Notes: generated by a model from the letters alone, not told the origin. A stretch of DNA of 64,000 nt from Clostridiales bacterium (GCA_003150485.1 QALX01000007.1:1-64000); one strand, 5' to 3'; shown: positions 1 through 9,241, counted from the stretch's first letter. Numbers and translations are program-made.

Positions 1-996
1 AAGCGCCCTTACTACGCCGTGTTGGGCGGCGTCTCTACCGGTCGCATGTACGCCACTAGGCAAGAGGCAGAAAGCGCATTAGAACTGATGCTCTCCACCT
101 CACGCCCCGATCTGTTCTCTTACACGCTGGACGACTGCTACGATGCCTGGTCCGATGTCGCCTATCGCGATATGGGTCGCAGTTCTCGACGCGGGTATGA
201 GCTTTCGTGGAGCTACGTGCCGGAATCGCTCCGTCAGAAATTTGCGCGGGATGTCCGCACGGATGACTTCCAGGCTGTAATTGACGGCTTGCAGGCCAGG
301 GGGTTGTCCGATTCAACCGCGAACCATGTGAAGTTTCTATATTCGAAGCTGTGCCAGTGGATGATGCAGAGGGACCTGATCACAAAGAACTACGCCGCCT
401 TTCTGGTGGTGCAGAAAACGGAGCACCGCAAGATCAGCACATTTACGGCGGAGGAAGTGGCGAAGATACAAGCCCTGGCCAACGGGGATTCAGAAGATCG
501 AGCGGTGCAGACAGCCATGTTGACCATGATTTTTCTGTTCACCGGCATGCGCATTTCAGAGCTGTTCACCCTTTCCGTGTCCAGCATTCACCTGGAGGCT
601 CCCGTTCCCTATCTTCAGGGCGGGGTTAAAACAGAGGCCGGCAAAAATCGTGTTATCCCAATTCACCGGCGTATCCTGCCTTTCTTCCAGTTCTTCTGTG
701 ATCGAGCTGAAGGAGATCTGATGGTCAGTGGATTCTGCGGCAATAAGCGCCCGGACGGTTGGAGGTCCCGCGACTACGCCAAAATGCTGGAGTCCCTCGG
801 AATATCGTATAGGGTGCCGCATAACACCAGAAAGACTATGGCGACCAACGCCGCGCAGGCAGGCGTTGACCAGATCGCGCTGGCGAAGCTGATGGGCTGG
901 ACCGACATTGACGTTGGCACAAAATACTACATCGCACCAGAGGCGGCCTATCTGGCCGCAGAGCTGGATAAACTTGACCGCTCGGGAAATAGTTAG
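1..996 (+). CDS. Tyrosine recombinase/integrase, 5' end outside window
   Basis: Site-specific DNA recombinase that would integrate and excise a mobile element. The frame is open from base 1 (KRPYYA before the GTG at 19), so the true start and most of the arm-binding domain lie upstream. The start of the visible protein resembles an AP2-like arm-binding strand region. A SAM-like core-binding domain follows at about residues 35-125 and the catalytic domain at about 135-315. Catalytic residues visible are Arg in TGMRISEL, Lys in VKTEAGKNR, His and Arg in PHNTRKT, a Trp in the LMGW position where His is common, and the nucleophile Tyr in TKYY. It is the last gene before the element-chromosome junction, and a truncated host gene follows at 1135. 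GC content is lower than in the neighbouring housekeeping genes. The family is certain; which element it belongs to cannot be seen. Confidence 0.9.
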   Translation, partial: KRPYYAVLGGVSTGRMYATRQEAESALELMLSTSRPDLFSYTLDDCYDAWSDVAYRDMGRSSRRGYELSWSYVPESLRQKFARDVRTDDFQAVIDGLQARGLSDSTANHVKFLYSKLCQWMMQRDLITKNYAAFLVVQKTEHRKISTFTAEEVAKIQALANGDSEDRAVQTAMLTMIFLFTGMRISELFTLSVSSIHLEAPVPYLQGGVKTEAGKNRVIPIHRRILPFFQFFCDRAEGDLMVSGFCGNKRPDGWRSRDYAKMLESLGISYRVPHNTRKTMATNAAQAGVDQIALAKLMGWTDIDVGTKYYIAPEAAYLAAELDKLDRSGNS

Positions 997-1134
997 ATAT
1001 CAGTTAGTTGTGCTGTTAGCCATTTTGTTAGATGCAATTATATTGTATCGGATTTAATGCCGATTTCAAGTTTCTAATTTGCGGCATTTTATCGCGATTT
1101 CAGTCATATTTGTTTTATCTTATGTATGCACTAA

Positions 1135-1245
1135 CGCCTGTGGATCATCATTCTGATCATCATCCTCTTCTGCTGCTGTGGTAACGGGTTTGGCGGCTGC
1201 GGCAATGGCTGTGGCTGCGGTGATAACTGCGGCTGTGGCTGCTAA
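1135..1245 (+). pseudogene. 3' fragment of a Cys/Gly-rich small protein gene
   Basis: The frame reads a hydrophobic stretch (LWIIILIIILF), then CCCGNGFGGCGNGCGC and a short Cys/Gly tail, with nine Cys in 23 residues, ending at TAA 1243-1245. An in-frame TAA at 1132-1134 lies directly upstream and there is no ATG, GTG or TTG start, so this is only a 3' end. The composition recalls the chorion-class high-cysteine small proteins of clostridia (recognised from memory, not searched). The simplest reading is that the integrated element ending at about 1130 separated this piece from its 5' half. It is followed by a strong terminator hairpin at 1281. Confidence 0.55.
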
Positions 1246-1280
1246 GGTTTCGCCCACTTAAAAAAGTCTCATGCATAGGA

Positions 1281-1310
1281 AAACCCCCGGCCAATGGCCG
1301 GGGGTTTTTT
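1281..1310. terminator. Bidirectional intrinsic terminator
   Basis: A perfect 12-bp stem (AAACCCCCGGCC / GGCCGGGGGTTT) with a 3-nt AAT loop, A-rich before it and T6 after it. It lies between the Cys-rich fragment on the plus strand and mreB on the minus strand and can end both. Confidence 0.9.
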
Positions 1311-1340
1311 CGTTCACTCATTCAAAAGCAATCCCGAGGA

Positions 1341-2369
1341 TCAGGTGTTCATTTGCTTGCGGCGGGACAGGTTCATGGTGCCGTCCTGCATACTGGCCAC
1401 GTCCTCCAGACTCTTGCCCGTGCCGAAAGCCACACAAGAGATGGCGTCATCGGCCACGTGGGTCTCGATGCCGGTATGGGATTCGATTAGCTTGTCGATG
1501 CCCCAGATCAAGCTGCCGCCGCCGGTCATGACAATGCCGTTGGTGGAGATATCCGCCACCAGCTCCGGGGGAGTCCGCTCCAAGACGGAGTGGACTGCTT
1601 CCAGAATCCGCATGGTGGGCTCCTCAAAGGCCTCGATCATCTCGCTGGAGGAGACGGAGAAGGCCCGGGGCAGACCGGTCATCAGGTCACGGCCCTTGAT
1701 CTCCATGGTCTGCTCCTCATCCCGGGGATAGACACAGCCGATGGACATCTTCAGCTCTTCTGCAGTGCGCTCACCGATGAGCACGTTGTGCTTGCGGCGG
1801 ATGTACTTCACCACAGCTTCGTTGAACTGGTCGCCGGCAATCTTAATGGAGGCGGACTCCACTACGCCGGACAGAGAGATCACCGCCACGTCAGTGGTGC
1901 CGCCGCCGATGTCCACCACCATGTGGCCGTCGGGCTTGGCAATATCAATGCCTGCGCCGATGGCAGCCGCCACCGGCTCCTCGATCAGGTAGACCTTACG
2001 GGCGCCGGCCTGGATACCCGCGTCAATGACCGCGCGCTCCTCGACCTCCGTGATACCAGAGGGCACACAGATCACCAGACGGGGTTTGAAGAAGTGGGTG
2101 GGAGCGACTTTACGGATAAATTCCCGCAGCATCCGCTCGGTCATATCGTAGTCGGAAATAACGCCCTCCCGCAGGGGGCGGATGGCAACGATGTTGCCGG
2201 GGGTACGGCCCAGCATATTCTGCGCCTCAGTCCCCACCTTTAACAGCTTGCCGGTGTTTTTATCAATTGCAACAACGGACGGCTCCCGCAGGACAACGCC
2301 CTTGCCTTTTACATAAACCAAAATAGAAGCAGTACCCAGATCGATACCAATATCTCTCGCGACGCTCAC
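1341..2369 (-). CDS. mreB: Rod shape-determining protein MreB/Mbl
   Basis: Bacterial actin homologue that polymerises under the membrane and guides cell-wall synthesis along the cell cylinder. The protein is about 342 residues, normal for MreB. The first actin phosphate loop (DIGIDLGTAS) lies at the N-terminus, and the second phosphate motif is the VDIGGGTTDVAVIS segment near residue 160. The C-terminal adenosine motif is MTGGGSLIWGID. The start chosen is the GTG at 2369 (MSVARDIG), ten bases after an AGGAG within AGGAGTGTGATC. A GTG at 2378 adds three residues but leaves only one base between the Shine-Dalgarno and the start. A good promoter lies at 2491-2519. The ORF cannot by itself distinguish MreB from the paralogue Mbl, and no mreC or mreD follows. 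Confidence 0.92.
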   Translation of the reverse strand: MSVARDIGIDLGTASILVYVKGKGVVLREPSVVAIDKNTGKLLKVGTEAQNMLGRTPGNIVAIRPLREGVISDYDMTERMLREFIRKVAPTHFFKPRLVICVPSGITEVEERAVIDAGIQAGARKVYLIEEPVAAAIGAGIDIAKPDGHMVVDIGGGTTDVAVISLSGVVESASIKIAGDQFNEAVVKYIRRKHNVLIGERTAEELKMSIGCVYPRDEEQTMEIKGRDLMTGLPRAFSVSSSEMIEAFEEPTMRILEAVHSVLERTPPELVADISTNGIVMTGGGSLIWGIDKLIESHTGIETHVADDAISCVAFGTGKSLEDVASMQDGTMNLSRRKQMNT

Positions 2370-2490
2370 TTCGATCACACTCCTGACCAGTCATAAATTC
2401 AATCCAATTTAGTATTTCCGGAAGGGCGTTTTCTTAGCCACCTTCCGCCGCAACGGTTCCCGTGGGAAGCGGAAATTGCATCTCTACGTT

Positions 2491-2519
2491 ATTATAGCGG
2501 CAAAGCAAAGATTTTTCAA
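2491..2519 (-). promoter_or_regulatory. Sigma-A-type promoter of mreB
   Basis: On the minus strand TTGAAA (2519-2514), a 17-bp spacer and TATAAT (2496-2491). The match to consensus and the spacing are excellent. It would give a leader of roughly 115 bases before mreB. Confidence 0.7.
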
Positions 2520-2588
2520 CGCTCTGTGACAAACTTTTTCTGAAGAACTGGGCAGAACGTACCTTTTTCCCCTCCAAATGGTCAAAAT

Positions 2589-3257
2589 CTAACGAATCCG
2601 TTTATTTTGGGGCCTGCTTCGGGCCGCAGTGACACAGCACACCTCCGCAGCGCCCGCCTGAAGCAGGACCCGGCTGGCCTCATTGAGCGTACTGCCCGTT
2701 GTAATCACATCGTCCACCAGCAGTACCCGCCGGCGGGACAGCTCCCGGGAACTGGACAGGCCGTAAATCCCCTGGACCAAGGCCTGCCGCGCTGCTGCGC
2801 CTCCTTCGGTCTGGGACAGAGGCGGGATATGCCGCAGCTTCTTCAGTGTCTGCACTGCCGCCCCGCCGTAAGCCCGAGCCACCTCTTTTGCCAGAATACC
2901 GCTCTGATCAAACCCCCGCTCCCAGCGGCGTTTCCGGCTCACCGGCACCCAAGTGATGAGATCAAAGGTACCCGAAAAGTGCGTCCGGGCACACCGGCCC
3001 ATCCAGCGTCCTAGAACCACACCGTTGAACTCCTGGTGCTGAAATTTGTAGCGGTGTATGGCCTCCCGGACCGGCCCCTCCAAAAAGAAGGGAGAAACGC
3101 ACTGGCGAAACCAGTCCCCCTCCTGAGCACAACTGCCGTCATCGGTCACCGGCAACTTGGGCCCGCACCGGGAACAGACCCCCTCTTCGGCCTCCAGCAA
3201 AGCCCCGCAGAAGATGCACTTGGGCGGGTAGAGCAGGGCCAACAGCCTGGACTTCAC
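2589..3257 (-). CDS. comFC: ComF family phosphoribosyltransferase-like protein
   Basis: ComFC-type protein, in other bacteria needed for uptake of transforming DNA. An N-terminal zinc finger has CIFCG and CSRCG pairs within the first 35 residues. The type I phosphoribosyltransferase domain has the PRPP loop VLLVDDVITTGST near residue 180. WVPVSRKRRWERGFDQ is the usual ComF signature. The GTG at 3257 is preferred because AGGAGG sits seven bases upstream and the protein then begins right before the zinc finger. A longer form from GTG 3350 would overlap the mgtE stop by four bases but adds 31 residues with no match to the family. It lies directly downstream of mgtE, so the two may be co-transcribed. 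Confidence 0.85.
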   Translation of the reverse strand: MKSRLLALLYPPKCIFCGALLEAEEGVCSRCGPKLPVTDDGSCAQEGDWFRQCVSPFFLEGPVREAIHRYKFQHQEFNGVVLGRWMGRCARTHFSGTFDLITWVPVSRKRRWERGFDQSGILAKEVARAYGGAAVQTLKKLRHIPPLSQTEGGAAARQALVQGIYGLSSSRELSRRRVLLVDDVITTGSTLNEASRVLLQAGAAEVCCVTAARSRPQNKRIR

Positions 3258-3346
3258 TTCCATCCCTCCTATCTTCAGAACAACACAGTCAGCACAAGGG
3301 CGCAGACGCCTTCCACAGAAAGCATCCGCGCCCGTTTCCATTTTCT

Positions 3347-4762
3347 TCACCCGGAGATGCCGATCACATTGAGCAGCAGCACCCAGGCCAGGCCGTAGTA
3401 GGTCACCACGGCCACCAGGTCACTGACCGTGCTGATCAGCGGACCGGAGGCCACCGCTGGGTCCACATTGATTTTGTGGAAAAAAACCGGGATCACCGTG
3501 CCCACCAGGCCGGAGATGGTCATGGCCACCATCAGGGCCATGCCAACGCACCCAGACACGGAAAAGGCGTAGAGGGGCGTCTTCCCTTTGACAAACAGGA
3601 TATACAGCCCGATGCAGAGGAAGGAGACGCAGCCCATCAACAGGCCGTCACACAGACCCACCCGGAGCTCCTTCCACACCAGCATCAGCCGCTCCTTCCC
3701 CGTCAGCTCCTCGTCCATCAGCACCCGGATGGTCACAGCCAGGGACTGTGTGCCGGCGTTGCCGGACATGCCCAGAATTGTGGACTGGAAAAACACAATC
3801 AGCGTCAGCTGAGTCAGCACCTGCTCAAACATCCCTGTCACGGTGGACACCACCAGGCCCAAGCCCAGCAGAATCAGTAGCCAGGGCAGCCGTTTTTTCA
3901 TACTCTGGGTCACCGTCTCCCCCAGATCTTCCTCGGTAGTCAAACCGGCCAGCTGTGCGTAGTCCTCGCCGATCTCGTCGTCCACCGCTTCCACCAGGTC
4001 CTGGGAGGTGATGACACCAATGATCCGGTGTTCCTGATCCAGCACCGGGATAGAGTCCTCTGCGTAGTCCTTCAACCGTTCCAAGTTGTCGGTAATGGTC
4101 TCGTTAGCCAGCACATAGGGGTACGAGGTGCTGATCAGCTCCTCCAGGGGTACATACTCCCGGGCCACAATCAGGTCCTTCAGGTCAATGGCGCCGTAAA
4201 AAATACCGTCTTCATCGGTTACATAGATGGTAGAGATGTTGTCGTTGTCCTCCGCCTGGGCGACAAGGGACTTCATCGCCTGCTTGATGGTCAGGTTGCG
4301 GTTGATCTGGATGAAGTTGGTGGTCATCATGCTACCCATCTGGTCCTCATCATAGGAACAGATCAGCTGGATATCTTCCGTGGCCTCCTCATTGAGCAGG
4401 GAGACCAGCTTTTCCCGGACGTTGTCGTCCACCTCCTGGAGCACGTCCACCGCGTCGTCCGCGTCCATGTTCTCAATGATGTCCGCGGCGTCATCCGCCT
4501 CCAGCTCCTCCAGGTACGTGCCTACGTCATCCAGGTAGGCGAACACCTCTGACATCCACTCGGTGTCCAGCACACGGTACAGTTTTCGCCGTCCGGCCTC
4601 GTCCAACAGTTCAAAGGCTTCGGCAATATCGTTCTCGTGGTAAACCGAGAGCTTTTCCGCCAGGGCTGCGTCGTCGCTCTCCTGGTTAATGATCTCCACC
4701 AGTTCCTTGACGTAGTCCGCCTTTTCCCAAGGAATCCAGTTTTTCTTTTTGCGTTCACTCAT
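3347..4762 (-). CDS. mgtE: Magnesium transporter MgtE
   Basis: Mg2+-gated magnesium channel of the inner membrane, 471 residues, typical length. Order of parts: an acidic helical N domain with HEAT-like repeats (about 1-135, including DADDAADIIENMDADDAVDVL), two CBS domains (about 135-260, with GVITSQDLVEAVDDEIGEDY at the end), and a C-terminal domain of five membrane helices (about 285-470). The conserved pore segment GMSGNAGTQSLAVTIR is intact. Acidic residues at the N/CBS interface sense Mg2+ in the family. An ATG start is preceded by AGGTGTGACACA. I did not see a convincing M-box fold in the 350 bases upstream, but only a covariance search could exclude it. Confidence 0.95.
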   Translation of the reverse strand: MSERKKKNWIPWEKADYVKELVEIINQESDDAALAEKLSVYHENDIAEAFELLDEAGRRKLYRVLDTEWMSEVFAYLDDVGTYLEELEADDAADIIENMDADDAVDVLQEVDDNVREKLVSLLNEEATEDIQLICSYDEDQMGSMMTTNFIQINRNLTIKQAMKSLVAQAEDNDNISTIYVTDEDGIFYGAIDLKDLIVAREYVPLEELISTSYPYVLANETITDNLERLKDYAEDSIPVLDQEHRIIGVITSQDLVEAVDDEIGEDYAQLAGLTTEEDLGETVTQSMKKRLPWLLILLGLGLVVSTVTGMFEQVLTQLTLIVFFQSTILGMSGNAGTQSLAVTIRVLMDEELTGKERLMLVWKELRVGLCDGLLMGCVSFLCIGLYILFVKGKTPLYAFSVSGCVGMALMVAMTISGLVGTVIPVFFHKINVDPAVASGPLISTVSDLVAVVTYYGLAWVLLLNVIGISG

Positions 4763-5113
4763 TGTGTCACACCTCCGATCCAGCTCAGATCGCTTTTGCG
4801 CCCAGTCTGGTTTTCCCCAACGGACGCATACTATGAGCGATACTCACCTATTTTAATATGATATACCATTTTCTCCTGCACGATCAATCTTTTTTTGCTT
4901 TTTTATCCCGTTTTTTCCGCTGCATCCGCTCAGACTTCAGTTCATCACCTCCTCCATTCTTTCTTCCGCGTTGTCCTGCTCCTCCGTCCTGCAAACAGAA
5001 TTTGGCACGACAGCCTTCGCATAGATTCGCCGCAGCCGGTCAAAATAGGCTCGGAAAATCCAACACGGGTTTTTCGCTTTTCAAGAATCAGAAAGAGAAG
5101 GAGATGTGTCTCA
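4763..5113. other. Divergent intergenic region, mgtE / spore protein
   Basis: About 350 bases with no coding potential I trust. On the minus strand TTGATC followed 16-18 bases later by TATATC/TATCAT (around 4858-4888) is a plausible mgtE promoter, leaving a leader of roughly 90 bases. The plus-strand part holds the candidate forespore promoter listed separately and an AAGGAG ribosome-binding site for the spore protein. Confidence 0.4.
5018..5046 (+). promoter_or_regulatory. Candidate sigma-G promoter of the spore protein
   Basis: GCATA (5018-5022), a 17-bp spacer and CAAAATA (5040-5046) resemble the forespore sigma-G consensus (GHATR / CATnnTA). The call rests on position before an SASP gene, which in Bacillus and Clostridium is sigma-G dependent. 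Confidence 0.45.
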
Positions 5114-5311
5114 ATGTCTAACAGCAATAATCGAGTGATCGTTCCCGCTGCCCGCGCAGCACTGGACCAGTTCAAGATGGAAGCTGCCAACGAAGTCGGC
5201 GTCAACCTGAAGCAGGGCTACAACGGCGACCTGACCTCCAAGCAGGCCGGCAGCATCGGCGGCCAGATGGTCAAGAAGATGATCGAGGCTTATGAAAACG
5301 GCATGAAATAA
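5114..5311 (+). CDS. Alpha/beta-type small acid-soluble spore protein
   Basis: DNA-binding protein that coats and protects the spore chromosome and is degraded by the GPR protease at germination. It is 65 residues long, the family's usual size. The GPR-site region KMEAANEVGVNL and the C-terminal signature GSIGGQMVKKMIEAYE are both present. It starts at ATG 5114 with AAGGAG upstream; a longer in-frame extension carries no family similarity. It is a single gene with its own terminator at 5357, and a sigma-G-like promoter precedes it. It shows that the organism belongs to a spore-forming lineage. Confidence 0.95.
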   Translation: MSNSNNRVIVPAARAALDQFKMEAANEVGVNLKQGYNGDLTSKQAGSIGGQMVKKMIEAYENGMK

Positions 5312-5356
5312 GCGTCGTCTTTCCATCGAACCCGCGGACCCCTCTGGGGGAAGCGG

Positions 5357-5397
5357 AAAGAGGGCGGCAGGTACTTAGAGTACCTGCCGCCCTCTTT
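5357..5397. terminator. Terminator hairpin after the spore protein gene
   Basis: A perfect 19-bp inverted repeat (AAAGAGGGCGGCAGGTACT and its complement) around a 3-nt TAG loop. The downstream T run is short. It lies 46 bases after the SASP stop. Confidence 0.75.
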
Positions 5398-5460
5398 GCA
5401 CTTTGCGGCCCCTTTAAAGCACTCGAACTGGCACGATTTTACAGGGCAGAGAAGTTTTCC

Positions 5461-5489
5461 TTGTCTTTCCTGGGGACATGTTATATAAT
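5461..5489 (+). promoter_or_regulatory. Sigma-A-type promoter of AMP-ligase 1
   Basis: TTGTCT (5461-5466), 17-bp spacer, TATAAT (5484-5489). The only well-formed promoter in the gap before the ligase; it gives a leader of about 130 bases that contains the palindrome at 5546. Confidence 0.7.
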
Positions 5490-5545
5490 GTGTAAATATC
5501 TATTCTCATATATATAAATAGGAAAAAGCGGTTTCTAAAAATATA

Positions 5546-5563
5546 GATTTATGCGCATAAATC
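5546..5563. promoter_or_regulatory. 18-bp perfect palindrome in the ligase-1 leader
   Basis: GATTTATGCGCATAAATC reads the same on both strands. It lies about 55 bases after the predicted transcription start and 64 before the ATG. A dimeric regulator operator is the natural reading. No copy was seen in front of the paralogous ligase at 20378. Confidence 0.4.
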
Positions 5564-5626
5564 CAACGCAGCCAAACGGCGATTTCCATGTTGTTTCCGG
5601 CATGATAAAGGAGTGTTGTTGATAAA

Positions 5627-7360
5627 ATGAACAAGCAAGGCAAGGTAACCGGTAAGGCCAGCATCGACCGTCCCTGGATGAAATATTATCCCGAGTCACT
5701 GCAGCAGCTGCAAATCCCCCACTGCTCTCTGACAGACTATCTCAGGCAGAACAACGCAGATACATCCATTCCCGTAATTCACTACTACGGCCGTGAGCTG
5801 ACCTGGAACGACCTGTTCCGGCAGGCAGACGCAGCCGCAAAAGCCCTCTGTGCGCTGGGCTTTAAGGAAGGGGACCGCATCCCCACGTTTCTGCAGGCGG
5901 TACCGGAACATGTTGTGCTGCTGCTGGCCGCTGAGAAGATCGGCGCAGCGCTGATCTGCCGGGACGGCACCCTGGAGGAGTCTGTTGTGGCCATCCAGAA
6001 CTCCAAGTCGCCGGTGCTGTTTGCCCACACCTACCTCTCTAAGGCGGAGGAAGACCGGTTCCGGGCGGAGACCCAGCTGGAACGCATTGTCACGCTTTCC
6101 CCCTACGCCTCGGCGGACAGAAGCAAGATGCCGGAGCACATCACCGCGTACATTGATTCCCTCCAGCCGGCAGAGCCCGCCTGTGCCCCGGAAAACCTGA
6201 CCTGGGATCAGTTTCTGGCCCTGGGTGAGGGATATACAGGCCCCTGGGAGGCCCCTGCTGATCCGGACCGCCCCCTGTTCTGTGCGTACACCAGCGGCTC
6301 CACCGGTCCCTCCAAGCAAGTGATTCACAGCGCCGCCAGTATGCTGGGCGTGATCCACCAGATGACCCCCTTCACCGCCTCCCTGGATTTCCGTCTCACT
6401 TGGCTGCACACCATCCTTCCGCCTTCCCTGGTGGCGGTGACAGTGACCATGATCCTCTCTCCCATCTCTTCGGGCAACCTGCTGATTCTGGACCCATTCT
6501 GCGACGTCCAGGACCTGGACCTGGAGCTGATGCGCTACCGGCCCAACTGCTGGGCCCTGATCCCTGAATTCATCGAGGTCCTGATGCGCAGCCCCCGTAT
6601 TCCGGCTGACTACTCCATGGATTACCTCTATGCCGCAGGCGTCGGCGCGGAACCCCTGAACATCAAGCAAATTGAACGGGCGGAAGCCTTCCTGAAGGCT
6701 CACCACTGCCCTGCCCATTTCAGCGTAAGCTACGGCATGAGCGAGGGCGGCTCCGGGTTTACGCTGCCCTGCCCGACCCAACCGCTGACAGACTGCTGCG
6801 GCGGTATGCCGATGATCGCAACCACCCTGGCCGCCTTTGCCAAGGGCACCCAACAGGAGCTGGGCTACGGAGAAGTCGGCGAGCTCTGCAAAACCGGCCC
6901 CGGCCTTATGCTGGGCTATGATGACCCCGAAAGCACCGCCCAGGCCCTGCAACGGCACCCGGATGGCCAGCTCTGGCTGCACACCGGGGACTACGGCTAT
7001 ATGGCGGAAAACGGCACCGTCCACGTGCTCAGCCGCGGCTTCCCGGAGCGCTTCGGCGGCGGCCGCCTGTTTGTCATGGAGATGGAGAACCGGATTGCCT
7101 TTACCCCCGGTATGGACGACGGCTTTTTTGTCATCGCCCCGGACCCGGAGCATGAAGGCTACTTTCTGCCCTACCTGTATTTGATTCTGGAACAGGGCGC
7201 AGACCAGGCCGAGGTGGAACAGGCCATCCGCAGCGCCCTGGAGCCCCACCAGCAGCCGGTGGAAGTCACCCTGATCAAAGAGCGAAGCTACTTCCATTTC
7301 AAAACCAACCGCAGAGAGCTGGCCGCTGAGATCGCAGCCAGAGTCCCTGTGACTGTCTGA
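5627..7360 (+). CDS. AMP-binding (ANL superfamily) acyl ligase, paralogue 1
   Basis: Adenylate-forming enzyme expected to activate a carboxylic acid with ATP; the substrate is unknown. At 577 residues the length is normal. The phosphate loop YTSGSTGPSKQ is near residue 221, YGMSEGG (A5) near 369, and LHTGDYGYMAENG (A7) near 452. The C-terminal end reads YFHFKTNRREL, where most ligases have a Gly-Lys pair, so the second half-reaction may be altered. A paralogue at 18618 shares the N-terminal motif PWMKYYP and all core motifs. AAAGGAG stands 13 bases before the ATG. It is followed by its own terminator and then by a large secreted protein on the same strand. No carrier protein or thioesterase is adjacent. 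Confidence 0.85.
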   Translation: MNKQGKVTGKASIDRPWMKYYPESLQQLQIPHCSLTDYLRQNNADTSIPVIHYYGRELTWNDLFRQADAAAKALCALGFKEGDRIPTFLQAVPEHVVLLLAAEKIGAALICRDGTLEESVVAIQNSKSPVLFAHTYLSKAEEDRFRAETQLERIVTLSPYASADRSKMPEHITAYIDSLQPAEPACAPENLTWDQFLALGEGYTGPWEAPADPDRPLFCAYTSGSTGPSKQVIHSAASMLGVIHQMTPFTASLDFRLTWLHTILPPSLVAVTVTMILSPISSGNLLILDPFCDVQDLDLELMRYRPNCWALIPEFIEVLMRSPRIPADYSMDYLYAAGVGAEPLNIKQIERAEAFLKAHHCPAHFSVSYGMSEGGSGFTLPCPTQPLTDCCGGMPMIATTLAAFAKGTQQELGYGEVGELCKTGPGLMLGYDDPESTAQALQRHPDGQLWLHTGDYGYMAENGTVHVLSRGFPERFGGGRLFVMEMENRIAFTPGMDDGFFVIAPDPEHEGYFLPYLYLILEQGADQAEVEQAIRSALEPHQQPVEVTLIKERSYFHFKTNRRELAAEIAARVPVTV

Positions 7361-7374
7361 TTCAGACGATACAG

Positions 7375-7406
7375 AGAATCTGCCGGACCACCCTCCGGCA
7401 GATTCT
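7375..7406 (+). terminator. Terminator after AMP-ligase 1
   Basis: A 13-bp stem AGAATCTGCCGGA / TCCGGCAGATTCT with a 6-nt loop, followed by TCT, 15 bases after the ligase stop. Confidence 0.7.
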
Positions 7407-9241
7407 TCTGCTAATGATCGTTCCAATCGAGTTTATTTCAACAGAAAGACGGGAAATCAATGAAAAAATACGGGAAGAAATACGCCCCATGGCTGTTGTT
7501 TCTATTCGTGGCAGCCTGCCTGCTCACCTCAACTGCCGCGGCACTGCCGGACAGCGGGGCGGCAGCATCCGTCCCCCAGGCGGAATTGGAGCAAGCCCTG
7601 GAGGAGGCGATTTTCCGGCGCCGCGACGGGACGCCGGCGGACGTCTCCCAGTACAACCTGACTGAGGAGCAGCTGGCCCCCGTGACCGCTGGCGTCCTGG
7701 CGGACAACTACGCCGATGCGCTGGTAACGGTCTCCTACGACTCCGCCGGGGCGAATTCGGTCTCCGCCATGGATGTGGAGATGGACAGCACCCTGTCCAT
7801 GGCCCTGGACGAACTGGACCAGATCAACGAAAACAGCCCGGAGCCGATGGGCGGCCCGGAGCTGCAGACAGTCTACGCCCATTACGCCGAACTGCAGGCC
7901 TACTACGAATCGGAACCGGAGTACTTTGGCCTGCCCTGCCCCTACTTCACCTCCAAGGACACTGAGACCAGCCCGATCGGCGCCATTCTCGCCGTGGCCG
8001 GTATCCCCCAGGCGGCCATCGACGCCGGGGACAGCCGGACCATCCAGCAGGTGGACCAGATCATTCTGGGCTTTACCGACGCCCTCCGGGGCTATGTGGC
8101 TGAGTACGGCGACGCCCTCCTCGCAGCCCGGGACCGGGCCCTGTCCCACCTGGACAGCAATATGACCGCTGCGGAAAAGCTGCTAGTCCTGAACGACTGG
8201 CTGGCCGGCAGCTGCACGTTCGACATGAGCGCCGTGACCACCGGGGAGGAGCCGACGGATATGATCGGCAGCACCGCCTTCGGCGCGCTGGTAAAGCAGA
8301 ACTGCGCCTGCCTGGGGTACAGCGCCGCCTATGTCTATCTGGTCCAGTGCGCGTTCCCGGAGATTTACCAGAACGGAGACGGCAGCTGGAAAACCAAGGA
8401 GGAGGTGAACGGCGGCGAGAATCCCGCCTACCTCATCGACTTCGTCAAGATCATCTGGGACGCCGATGTGTCCATTCTGGGCGAAGAATCCCACTTCGGC
8501 GAACCCCACTTTTTCAACGCAGTCAAACTGGATGGCAAATGGTACTACGCCGACCCCTGTTACAGCGACATCAGCGTCCAGTGCATCGGGCGGAACCGGG
8601 TGGAGACCGACGGCAACCTGTCCCATCTGTACTTCCTGTGCAGCGACCCCACCATGCGGGAGTGGTACAGGGGGAACTTCAAGACCATCGACACCCTCTA
8701 TCAGGAACTGGCGGTCCACGACGAGTATGAGGATGCCTGGTTCACCGACGCCGCCGGGCCCGTCAGCTATGATGACGACTACTGGTACTATGTGAAAAAC
8801 CAGTCCACCCTGGAGCAGATCTCCCCCACGGAGGCCCACTACAACCAGGTTCCGGACCAGCTGGTGGCCCGCCCCCGGACCCTGACCGATCCCCTGTCCA
8901 CGGCGGGGGAAACCGTCCTGTTGGACTACGCCACTGGCCAGGGCGCCACCACCGGCGGTGCAGCCGTGACCAGTGAGCTGGTACAAAATGAGTATCTGCT
9001 GTTCCAGGCATATGCCGAAAAATATCCCTCCCTGGCCCACTCCCTGGCCCTGTACCGCAACGCGCTCTACTTCAACACCAGCAACAAGATTCTGAAGTAC
9101 GACCTGCACAGCGGCGCCGTCTCCCTGGTCAAAGAGTACAACCGGGTCTCCGCCGTCCGGGACACCTCCAACCCCTTCCCCGGCCAATCCTTCTCCGTAG
9201 TGCCGGAGGGAAGCGCGGACATCGCCCACACCGTTTTCAAT

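Noticed and set aside
1125..1190. Alternative start ATGTATGCA for the Cys-rich fragment
   Set aside because: That ATG is in another frame and ends at TAA 1183-1185 or nearby without reading the Cys-rich tail.
4763..4890. M-box riboswitch before mgtE
   Set aside because: No conserved M-box pairing recognised by eye and the likely leader is about 90 bases; a covariance search is still the deciding test.
5696..7426. Long open frame antisense to AMP-ligase 1, and similar long antisense frames at 12322-13704, 14020-15252, 15343-16956, 25851-27491 and 62190-63506
   Set aside because: They mirror GC-rich codon use of real genes on the other strand, give low-complexity Gly/Val/His/Gln-rich peptides, and have no ribosome-binding sites or domains.
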